Assembly: GCA_963575745.1 (NCBI GenBank) | Contig: CAUYUJ010014751.1 | Location: 1-64,000, forward strand | Reading direction: 5' to 3' | Length of the DNA stretch: 64,000 bases | Origin: Prorocentrum cordatum | Lineage: Eukaryota > Sar > Dinophyceae > Prorocentrales > Prorocentraceae | Shown: piece by piece, positions 1-9,500 of the stretch | Position numbering within the stretch: the stretch's first letter is position 1 | Layout of the letters: the number at the start of each line of letters is the position of its first letter | Translations under genes and position numbers: made by a program | The notes under the pieces: generated by a model | Told to the model about the DNA's origin: nothing | Databases searched by the model: none | What the model saw: only the letters and a program-made list of their open reading frames with translations

Positions 1-686
1 TGCGCGTCCTGCGGCCCCGCGCTCGGGGGCTTCACCCTGCGGTAGTAGATCACGTCCTCGTCGCACTCCGGCTTCTCCGCGGCCGGCGCGGCAGGGCCGC
101 GGCGCTCGACGGCGCCGGGCGGCACCGGCGGCGGCGGCTCCGCCGTCTCCGCGCCTCCGAGGGCCCTGGCCGCCTCGCCCTGGAGCTCGCGGCTGCGATC
201 CGGCGTCGCGCAGGCCGTGGCGCTGCTCGAGAGCTCCTCGTCCGTGGTGGACGCCTCCTCGTCTGCCGCCGACTGCCACACCAGCCGGCGCGCCCTGTCG
301 GACTGTGGCGGGCAGCTGCGCGGTCGGCGCTGGGAGCTCGGGGAGAATGGCTCGTGCGGGCACAGGAGGGCGCCGGCCTCGAGAGCGCAGCCGTCCTCCT
401 CCGCCCACTCCAGGAAGGTGTTCCTGACCACGCAGCCCTTCGGGACCTGGAAGTCGATGGGCAGCCCGAGTGCCGGCGCCAACTCGTCGAGACGCTGGCC
501 GCGCTCGGAGAAGAGGTCGACGGCCCCGAGGGTGACTTCGGCGAGCGCCGGCGACATGAGGGGCGCGATGAGCGGAAGGAGGGGGTAGGCCTGGGCAGCC
601 ACAAAACTGGCCAATATGTCTTGAGCCAGAACGGCTACGGAGCTGACTGCTTCCTTTGCTGTGGTTGCCAACTCGTTTCTGGCCAT
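1..686 (-). CDS. Partial protein with dinoflagellate RNTFLEW-type motif; SL-bearing retrogene, 3' end outside window
   Basis: An open frame runs on the minus strand from ATG at 686-684 to the window edge (228 codons, no stop). A spliced-leader relic lies inside it at 620-641, so the ancestral start is probably the in-frame ATG at 557-555, and the first 43 codons are old leader, 5' UTR and genomic sequence. The protein has a hydrophobic start (residues about 30-60), the segment PKGCVVRNTFLEW, then a Pro/Ser/Ala-rich acidic region and a basic-acidic end. The VRNTFLEW segment resembles the VKNTF motif common in dinoflagellate-specific RNA-binding-like proteins; that likeness is from memory and the function is unknown. 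Composition and frame favour this strand; the other frames read as Ser/Arg shadow. No intron is visible in the stretch, as expected of a retrocopy. Confidence 0.6.
   Translation of the reverse strand, partial: MARNELATTAKEAVSSVAVLAQDILASFVAAQAYPLLPLIAPLMSPALAEVTLGAVDLFSERGQRLDELAPALGLPIDFQVPKGCVVRNTFLEWAEEDGCALEAGALLCPHEPFSPSSQRRPRSCPPQSDRARRLVWQSAADEEASTTDEELSSSATACATPDRSRELQGEAARALGGAETAEPPPPVPPGAVERRGPAAPAAEKPECDEDVIYYRRVKPPSAGPQDA
620..641 (-). other. Spliced-leader (SL) relic in retrogene
   Basis: The minus strand reads TCCGTAGCCGTTCTGGCTCA then AG, matching the 22-nt dinoflagellate SL at 20 positions (A to G and T to C in the central loop). SL sequence is added to mRNA by trans-splicing, so a genomic copy at a gene 5' end marks reverse transcription and reinsertion of a mature mRNA. 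It is translated in frame in the open reading frame around it. Confidence 0.8.
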
Positions 687-1145
687 GGCGCCTCTTACAT
701 TTCGTGTGATATGACCGTTGTATGCTCCAAGCTCTAGCTGCCAGTGACCTGCTCGACTTCTCTGGCTGCGCACCCTCGCCTTTGGACCTGCCAGCATCAC
801 ATCGGTACCGATCCATCTCACGGTACCACCTGACATGCCATACATACACATATACATCTCATATACATCTTTATACATATATATATGTGTATAAAGATAT
901 CGATTACGTACTAGAGCCATTGCGTGCTTCGCGAGCGCCCAAGGTTCTAACTGTCCGGGAATTTAGCGATAGCGCGAAAGAGGGGCCGTGAGCAAATTAG
1001 TGGGATCAGCACGCACTGAAGACAACACGTTCATTGCCGAATGCACTATTGAGAGAAGCGCTCCAGCTATTATCCGCCGCCGTGCCCCCTGGCACGACGC
1101 TGAGGCGTAGAAGAATGCGAAGGTCTGCCTGGTAGGTTTTTATTT
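687..1145. repeat. Intergenic stretch with AT-rich TATACA repeat
   Basis: Upstream of the retrogene on its coding strand. The part at about 838-905 is an AT-rich run of TATACA/TATATG steps, unusual in this GC-rich window. No gene was found in the rest. Confidence 0.5.
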
Positions 1146-1314
1146 TTTATGAGCCCCCCCCCCTCTCGACGCAGACTCTTGCGTGCACCACCCCTCCTTT
1201 CCGAGGCCACTTCCCTTGTGCTCGCTCGGAGATGGTGCACTTCCAGCTAGGCAGCTAATGCCGTATCCCCCAATCCACGCGACCGTGTTTTGTCGACTTC
1301 TTGTTTTTTCGCTT

Positions 1315-1725
1315 CCCGTAGACCTCTGAGGCCGCAGGATGGCCCCAAGATGGCCCAAGGCAGCCCAAACAGGGGCCCAAGATGGCCCCAAGACGGCACC
1401 CAAAGCGCCCAAGAGACGCCCAAGAGCGCTCCTGGAGCCTAGAGGGCTCCTAAGAGGCATTTTTTGAGCCTCCCAGGGGGGGAGGGCCTAAGTTGACGAC
1501 CTCCTCTTTCTGAGCCATGGGGGCCCAGACGGCACCACGAGACCTCCCAGACCCACCCATGGGGCCCCAAGAGCCCCAAAAAGACCCCAAGAAGGTCCCA
1601 AGAAGGCACCAACAGGGCCAACAATGCCCCCAACATTGGGCCACCGAGGGGGGGGGATCTACATTTAGGACCCCCTCTTTTTGAGCCATCGGGCCCAAGA
1701 TGCGACGCGTCTAAGGCAACAAGCA
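1315..1725. repeat. Degenerate GGCCCCAAGA-type short-period repeat
   Basis: Irregular repeats of GGCCCCAAGA / GATGGCCCC with a period of roughly 10-20 bases. Related blocks occur at about 6490-6835, 33085-33420, 33890-34320 and 53690-54220. They keep frames open as Gly/Leu/Pro/Trp-rich strings and are not considered genes. Confidence 0.6.
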
Positions 1726-1846
1726 ACGAGTGACACACGTCCAGGGCCGCAGGGCAGCAGGTTACCAACGACACGTCGGGAGGAACGGGCCACCAGCGAC
1801 ACGTCGCGCAGGTCTGGCGATCGTTTCTAGATGGGCTGGTGGGGAC

Positions 1847-2770
1847 TTTTCCCGTCGCGGCCGCAAGCGGGAGCGCAGGCGGCGTTCGAAGTCAGCCCGG
1901 GCTACGAGCCAAACCAAATTACCTAAGCGCGCGAACTAGCGGCCGCCGAGAATACCGCCAAGGGACGCCGAGGAGCGACGCCGGGGACTGAATGCATATC
2001 TGCAAGAGGTGCCAGGCGTGCCAGGCGGCTGAAGCAACCAATCCAAGGGCGAGACCACCGGGAAAGCAAACGAAGTGTACCTTGTCGCGCCAGGCGCCAG
2101 AGGTAAACGAGCCACCCGAGCAAAGCACGGCATAGCGTGGGGCTGAACAAGCAGCCCAGCGTATCTGTGTCGCATGCCAACAGTGGCAAGCTCAGGTGGT
2201 TGAACAAAAAGGCTAAACCACTCATGAGCAAGTCCACGTGGAGGTGCATCTCACCATTGCAAGGCGGCAGCTGCAAACAGGGCCACGCGGTGGCAGTGTC
2301 TGGGGGCCAGGGGCCAGGCACATGCGAGCATGCACGCTGGAGCTGGTCGACGCGCAAGTCACCGGGACGCCAGGGTAACCTCAGCAGGCTCAAAGGAGCC
2401 AGCACGGACACCAACAGACGCCAGGGACTGAGGGCGAAAGCCCGGGAGCCGCAACCAGGCTGTGGCAGGCGGCACGGCGGCGGTGGCCGGGGAGGCCAGA
2501 CGGCGCCAAGAGGGGCGGCGCAGCAAGCAGCTGAAGGCTGAGAATTCCCCAGACCAAGTGCTAGCGGCGCGGCATGCGTGAGTCGATTGACGTCACGAAG
2601 GGGGGGGCCAGGGGCTGGTGGACATACTTTTTTCGTTAGCTGCAGGCGAAGGCGCCGGCGGCGTCAAAGATCAACCCGGGCTACGGGCGAAGCCTAATTA
2701 CCCAGCGGACGCACTCACGGCTGCCGAGGCTGCCGCCGAGGGAGGCTGAGGGCGCTGGGGGCTGAGGGTT
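1847..2770. repeat. Two diverged direct copies about 780 bp apart
   Basis: The segment near 1850-1975 (GCAGGCGGCGTTC, AGCCCGGGCTACG, AATTACC, GCCGCCGAG) reappears in the same order at about 2630-2765. The sequence between holds no convincing gene; open frames on both strands lack natural protein composition. Confidence 0.45.
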
Positions 2771-2929
2771 AACTGGTGGGGATACGCGACGTGTCAAGAA
2801 TTGTATCCGAACCCTGGGATCTGGGTGTGGTAGTTCCAGAACGCTCATCGACTGTTCCCGCCGAGAACACATGCACACGTCCTCCTCGCCAAGAAGATGC
2901 ACCCGTGATCAAGGCGTCACTAGAGTCGA

Positions 2930-3110
2930 CCGCGCTGGGGGCGTTTTCGCCCGGCTCTGGACCCCAGGAGCATCACAGATTGATCTGGCTCGAAGAATGC
3001 TGCAAAGAGGTGGGGTCTAGGGCTCCTGGTCGTCATTGCTCGCGATAGTCTATTTTTTCCGCAACGTAGGATCTCAGGGAATGACAACATGCAGAGCAAT
3101 CGGCGCATCC
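2930..3110 (+). repeat. Dispersed repeat family B copy
   Basis: Shares the ordered words ATCTGGCTCGAAG, GCTCCTGGTCGTC and GGATCTCAGG with copies near 16730-16885 and 40695-40855, and more weakly with 44880-45010 and 63370-63510. No coding potential was recognised. It lies just beyond the stop codon of the channel gene on the minus strand. Confidence 0.5.
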
Positions 3111-3234
3111 GTCGATCGAGCTGCTGCCTGCAAGAGTGCATGCCGAATGCTCTCGCCAAAGCTGCTCGAGGGGTAACCGACGGGCACGAAGGCTCTCGCG
3201 ACAGCTGCACGTGGGGCAACTGATGAGCCGATTG

Positions 3235-3552
3235 TCAGGGCGACTGCATAGCTCGCGGCAGCCAGAAGCAGCATCCGACATCGGCAACGGAGCTAAAGAG
3301 TCGGCACCCAGGGCTGGGTACGCGGCCGCTCCCCTCCAAGCGCAGCCGCATCTCCGCACGGCAGGGCCCCACACTGCCATTCGATGGGCCGCGCACTCCG
3401 CCCATGCCAACCCGACTCTGGGCGTGGATGGGGCGGCGGAGGAGTGGAGGCGGCGCGGAACTCGGCGGTTCGAAGATGGGGTCCTGAGGGATGGGGTCCT
3501 GAGCACGAGGTGCCTCAAACAATGTAGATTCACCCTTGGATCCATTCGCGCC
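3235..3552 (-). CDS. Channel gene exon 8, C-terminus
   Basis: 105 codons plus TGA, including GANGSKGESTLFEAPRAQ and a Pro-rich stretch. The border with exon 7 falls in the shared CGAGGGCGCGAA; no GC/GA donor fits exactly there (it would be GG), so this join is tentative. An alternative reading in the same region is acidic and His-rich and ends at 3530. Confidence 0.4.
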   Translation of the reverse strand, partial: GANGSKGESTLFEAPRAQDPIPQDPIFEPPSSAPPPLLRRPIHAQSRVGMGGVRGPSNGSVGPCRAEMRLRLEGSGRVPSPGCRLFSSVADVGCCFWLPRAMQSP

Positions 3553-6500
3553 CTCGTGCGACGTTCTTGGGGTCGTCGCTGCAGCCGACGTCGCCGTCGC
3601 GGCTGTCGTCGACGTCGTCGCCGACGTCTTCGTCTTCGCCTTCGTCTTCGTCTGCGCTGTGGTGGTGGTGGTTAGGGGGCCACATGCGAACCCTACCCCT
3701 ACCCCCCACGACTTCTGAGGGGGAGGGTGGGGTTCACTTCGCTCGGGAGCTCCCGAACGAAATGAACCCCACACCCTCCCCCTCAGAAATCGTGGGGGGT
3801 AGGGGTAGGGTTCGCATGTGGCCCCCTAGCAGTGGTCGTGAGGGTGGTCGTCATCTTTCGTTCGCGCCCTCGCGCCCCACCATCCTGGCTGCCGCGTGGT
3901 CGCCGCCCCACCCCTCAGCACCCCACCTCTGAACCGGCGAGGCTCCGCTGCCGCGCCCTCGCGGCAAGTGGCGCGCCGGAGAGCACCGGCGGCGCCCCCG
4001 GTGGCAGCGCCGGCCTCGTGCCGCAGGGAGCGCGGGCTGCTCCTCGGGGCCGCCCTGGAACCCGTCCTTCTTTGGGGGGCCACACGCGAACCCTACCCCT
4101 ACCCCCCACGATTTCTGAGGGCGAGCGAAGTGAACCCCACCCTCCCCCTCAGAAGTCGTGGGGGGTATGGGGCACGGTTCGCATGTGGCCCCCTCCGTTC
4201 TCGACGGCGCCCTCGGCTGGAAAACGGCGCTCCCTCGTCAAGACGGGGCGCCGTGGCCCTCGCGGCCCTCCTCCTCGGGGCCGTCCTCGGGCCGCGCGAG
4301 GTCCCCGCGCGGCCGGGGCAGGGCGAACCAGAAGCCCTGGCGCAGCTCGCGCTGCCGGAAGGCGCAGCGCTCCGCGCGGCAGAGGCCCAGGCCGGCCAGG
4401 CCGTGCTTCACGAGGAGCACGGGGATGCTGACGGTGATCCTGCGCTCGTGTTTGTGTGTGTCTGTGTCTGTGTCTGTGTCTGTGTCTGTGTCTGTGTCTG
4501 TGTCTGTGTCCGTGTGTGTGTGTGTGTGTTCGGCTCTGTGTTTTGTGCTGGCTTCCTGGCTGCTGTCGCCGCTGCTCTCTTGGCTTCTTGCTCTTTCTCC
4601 TGCCGCGGCCACGCACGCACCGACGAGACGGGCGCTTCTCGTACATCCGCCGATGCTGCTGCATAAACGAAAGACGCTGCAGGAACGACGAGGAACGGCG
4701 ACGAGGACGAGGACGACGAGGAGGATGAGGGCACCTGAGCCAGGAAAGGTGCATTTAGTTGTCAATGCTCTGTGGCCTTGTAGTTTGTTCCCCTGCTGGC
4801 TCAGGTTGGATGCTGGCGGTGATCCTGTGCGAGCCGGTGAGCCTCTGCAGGTCGTCGCTCGCCTTGTTGTACTCCTCGCTCAGGATGCCGATGTACAGAT
4901 TCATCATGACAACCCCGTACAGCAGTGCAAAGAAGAGCGAGAAAAACGGAAGGTCGTTGGACAGCCTCCACGAGCGGCGAACGCATCCACATTCGCGCCT
5001 TCGCGGGCTGGACTCCAGGGCGCCATCCCGCGGGTACGCGGTCGCACGGGTGCGTTCCGCGCGGGGCATCCACGAGAAAACGCCACGTATCCGAGGGGTC
5101 GTGGCCCATGGGCCCGGCCCGCGAGGCCGCGAATACGGATATGTGGTTCGCCCATAAAGCCTGACGTCACCGTCCACGTCCTCCAGGGGCACCTGTGTGA
5201 GATATCCCGTGGAGTCCGTTCTGTTATAGGAGGGTTTCCACTGCGTGCCCTGGATCATATCTTCGCTGAAGTCCCCCATGAGGGTCATCTTCTCCACGAT
5301 GTAGAGCGCAGATGCTAAGTCGTTGGATAGATTGCCCCTGCTCGCAGGGCTCAGCCACAGCCCAGGGATCTCTACAAAGGTCAAGCCGTGCCTCGGCAGC
5401 GAGACGAAGGCGAAGAGCGTGCCGAGCATCGAGAGCACGAGGAAGAACAGGAACCTCCCCGAGGCCCGGCTCGTCAGGGCCTTCCAGGCCGGCAGCACGG
5501 AGTCCTGGAACCAGGGGAGGGTCATCAGCCGAGCCTCCAGCTGCATGGACTTGACGACGATCAGGGCGGCCAGCCACAGAGGATGGTCGCGCACGAACGA
5601 CGCCGTGCCCTGCGCGCTCCGCCACCGCGCCTCCTCGGCACGCCTGCAGCCGTGCTGGGCAGCCTGCGCGCCGTCTTCTTTTTTTTTTTTTTTTGCAGCC
5701 TGCGCGCCGTCTGGTGGGATCTCTGCAGCGCCCTCTGGGGCCAGGCCTCTCACCCCCGCCCCTGCGCCGCGGGCGTCCTCGGGAAGTCGCCCCCCTGGCC
5801 TTGACGTCCGACGCCTTCCGTCGGGCCCAGGGCGGCTCCAAGACCGCCGGGCGGTGTGCCGACGAGGCCGCCATCGGACCCAGGTCCAGCCACAGATGGC
5901 CCGGAGAGCTCCGAGGCGGCCCAAGGCGTCTCCCAAAGGAGACAGAGGAAACCCTCAAGGGGAACACATTCGCCGTCATTTGCTTGCCATACGTGTTCAA
6001 AGGATTTGAGCATGCTCACCTCTGCGGGCCCGAGGCATCACAGACACCAAACGTCTTGCTGCGTAAGCCGCCAGAGACACCAGCTCGGAACACCGAGGTG
6101 CGTCAGGAAGCTGTCACACTCACGCACACACACATGGACACAAGCAAACACACATACTCAAACAACACACACACACACACCGCACTTGGAACATCGATTT
6201 GCGCCAGGAAGCTATCACAGACATGCATGTCAGCTTGGGACGCCGATTAGATTCAATAAACGACCACAAACACCAAACTGATCACATCTCTGCATCAGTA
6301 AACCGTCAGGGACACCAGCTCGGGACACCATCTTGCGTCAGGAAGCCGTCACAAACACCAAACTTGGGGCACCAATTTGCGCCAGAAAATCGTCAGAGAC
6401 ACCAGCTCGCACTTGCGCCAACAACGGGAACACGCACACACCGAACTTGGGATATCGATGTGCGTCAATAGACCGCAACCCGTAAGGCGCCCAATACCGC

Positions 6501-9500
6501 TACAATACGGCTTCCAAGAGGGCCTCAGGACAGCCCAACAGGGCCTCAAGACGGCCCTAGGGGCCCCCAAGACGGCCCAGGACGGCCCAAGAGGCCTGCA
6601 AGAGAGCTCGACGAGGGGCCAAAGAGGGGGAATTCGAACCAGCCTGGGATCCTTTCCCCAAGATGGCCCCAAGACCTCCAACATGGTCCTGAGAGGCCCT
6701 CCAGAGGCCCTCCAGAGGCCTCCGGGAAGCTCCAAGAGGCCCCCAGACGCTCTGAAGCGACTCCCGAAGGCTTCCAAGACGGCCCCAAGAGGCCCTCAAG
6801 AAGCCCCAGACACGCCTCCAATCTGAGCCTCCATGATGCCTTCAAGAGGCAGGAGGGAGGATGGAATAGGATGGATGAGCGATTAGGAAGGAGAGGATAA
6901 GAGGGCTTCGGACAAGGATGCTGTGTTCAAGACCCGCTCAAGTTCAGCGCCATGCCTGACCTGGACCGGATCGTAACCTCACCCTCCCTCAGGCTTCGAT
7001 GTTGCACTGGCTGAGTGGCACCGATGTTACCATTTCCCGCGTCGTCTGCCTCGGTTGGTTGTCTCGCGGATGGGAACGCGTTAGGAAGAGAAAAATGAGG
7101 GGGAGATCGAGTTGAAGGCCCGCGCCAATTCAGAAGCTGGGAGGATGGGTGATTGAGACAGGATGATGAGAAAGAGGCTGCGGACACAGGAGAGGGGAAG
7201 GAGGTGAAGATCAGCACCCGCTCCAATTCCAATCTTGAGCGGGGGACCGTTTTCTCGTGGGAAATGACGGAGGGGGTGGGTGGAGTTTAATACCCGCGAC
7301 AGTCCAGGAGGAGGGGGGAGAAAGAGGAGGAATGCGACACGACTACGAAAAAGAGCATGCGGACACGAGTCAGCAGACAAGAAGAGGGCGTCTAATACTG
7401 GCACTAGCTCGGAGAGTGTACTGAACTGGAGCGGGCCTTACACACAGCCTCAACCTCAGATAGAAGCGCCCAAGAGGTCTCCAAGATGCGCTCAAGAGGG
7501 AGGAGGGGAGGGACTGATGAGGATAAGAAGGAAGGAGACGAAATAAGCGAAGAAGACGACGACAGAGCTGAGAACCAGGAGGACAACTCAATGCTGGAAC
7601 GAATCTTAAGCTCAAATTGTGTTATTGTTGCGCTGCTGCGCTGGCATGGAAGCGAGATTTGCCGCAGGCAGCTGGATGACCATAGACAAGGACGCGCTGA
7701 ACAACACGAGCTCCAAGAGCCAACTGAAAATAAGGAATGGCTGAAACACTGGGCGTAAGTGCCCGAACACATGTTTGCACAACCAGATCTGGGCCAGCAT
7801 CACAAACAATTCACAAGAATTTAGAGCGACAAGACATCGCGGTGGCATCATCCCAATCCGCGCGATCTTACCATGATGGTTCACGCGGCTGTGGAGGCCG
7901 ATCCACATCAGCAGCATAATGGTCAGAACATCTATCGCTCGGCGGCAGAAATACAGCCACTTCGCCTCCCTCCAGCAGACCTCGACCATGGCCTGCGCGA
8001 GCGGGGTGCCGAACACATCTGGATCCGTCGAGTCGTCGAGCGCAAACAGTAGCCGCAGAAACGAGACCTCGTCGAAGCAGAGGCCGCACCAGTAGATGTC
8101 CACCTTGGTCTTCTGCGGCGTGGCGCCCCCGAACCCCAGCCGCCCGCCCGAGGCCGCGCCCTTGCCGAACTTGGGCGCGACGGCCTCAAGCGGAGCCGCG
8201 GGGCCCTCGGGCCTCGCAGGGGCACAAAAAAAAGCAGCACCCGCACGACTTCTCGAGGACCCGCGCGGGCTTCTTGAGGGGCAACGACATTGGGGGGGCA
8301 CTGGCACGAGGAGGGGATGCATCGGCATGGAATCGGCGATGCGTCGCCGATGGGTCGACGACAGGCCCTCGACAGTTGAAGGGGCCCTGGGACACAAATA
8401 AAGACACACACAGATAACACGATTCCCCATGTGTTCCCATCTTTCCTGGGCTCTTGTCTTCCCCCCCACGTCCCAAATGTTCCCCATACTTTCGGGGGAA
8501 TCGACGATTCATTGTGTCTGTGTGTTTTTCCCCTCCAGAACAGTGAACCCGCGAAGGATTGCAACAAAAACGAAGGATTGCAAAAAAAACCCAAATGTTC
8601 GAAGGATTGCAAAAAAACCCGAAGGATTGCAAAAAAACCCGAGGGTTTTTTTTTGCAATCCGACGAAGGATTGCAATACTTCCCAAATGTTCCCATACTT
8701 TCGGGGGACTCGACGATTCATTGTGTCTGTGTGTGTTTTTTCCCCTCCAGAACAGCGAGCCCGCACCTTCCCGGGCGGGCCGGGGGGCCCCCCCCTCATC
8801 GGCGAGTCCGTGGGCGATGGTGGGCCGATGCGCCCCCCCCCCTATGCCCAGGTCGGGCGTGTCCCCCTACAGGGGGGATCTTCGAGGAAAAATGAGGAAT
8901 ACCCCCAAAAATACTCCAACATGGCAAAAAAAAAACTATTTTTTAAGATTCCTCCTGTGGAAAAACATTGCTACTATTTTCGATGAAAAATAAGGAATAC
9001 CCCAAAAATACTCCAGCAGGGCAAACAAAAAAAAAACTCCAAAGAGGGTCCCCAGACTATTTTTCTTTTGCTGTTTTTGAAGCTTCCTCCTGTGGAGGCA
9101 CAAGCCCGACTTGACCCTGTGCCTATCCCCCCCCATCGTTGCCCCCGATTTCTTAGAGCTGCGATGCGCCTCGCGCCGCTCCGGGCGCGCTCCGGGCGCG
9201 CCAGGGAGGCGGGCTTCCCAGCGCCGATCCGGGAGAAACCCCCGCGGACCTTCGAGCGCTGATGCCTCACGCCGCTTCTTCGACCTCGACCTCTGCTTCG
9301 CCTTCCACTCTGGCGTCCTCCACTGCTGCACCCCCTCCCAGTCCAGCTGGCGGAGCGGGCCGCCGGCGATGCGGAGAGCCATCAGCCTCTGCACCTTCCG
9401 GCCCCTGACCATATGCTTGTTCGTGACCCTCACGCACATGGCCCGGACCACCCTGCTGAACTCGTCCCCAAGAACCCGGCTCAGCCTATCGAACTTCGTC

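Noticed and set aside
4790-4806. CTGGCTCAGG on the plus strand resembling an SL end
   Set aside because: Only the last ten bases fit and the gene there is on the other strand.
6620-6670. GGTTCGAATTCC on the minus strand, like a tRNA B box
   Set aside because: No A box at the right spacing and no acceptor stem; lies in a degenerate repeat.
7785-7872. GTAAGA...CCCAG inside channel exon 3 as a GT-AG intron
   Set aside because: The frame and hydrophobic pattern continue through it, and all other introns of this gene lack GT; kept as coding, though an alternative splice is not excluded.
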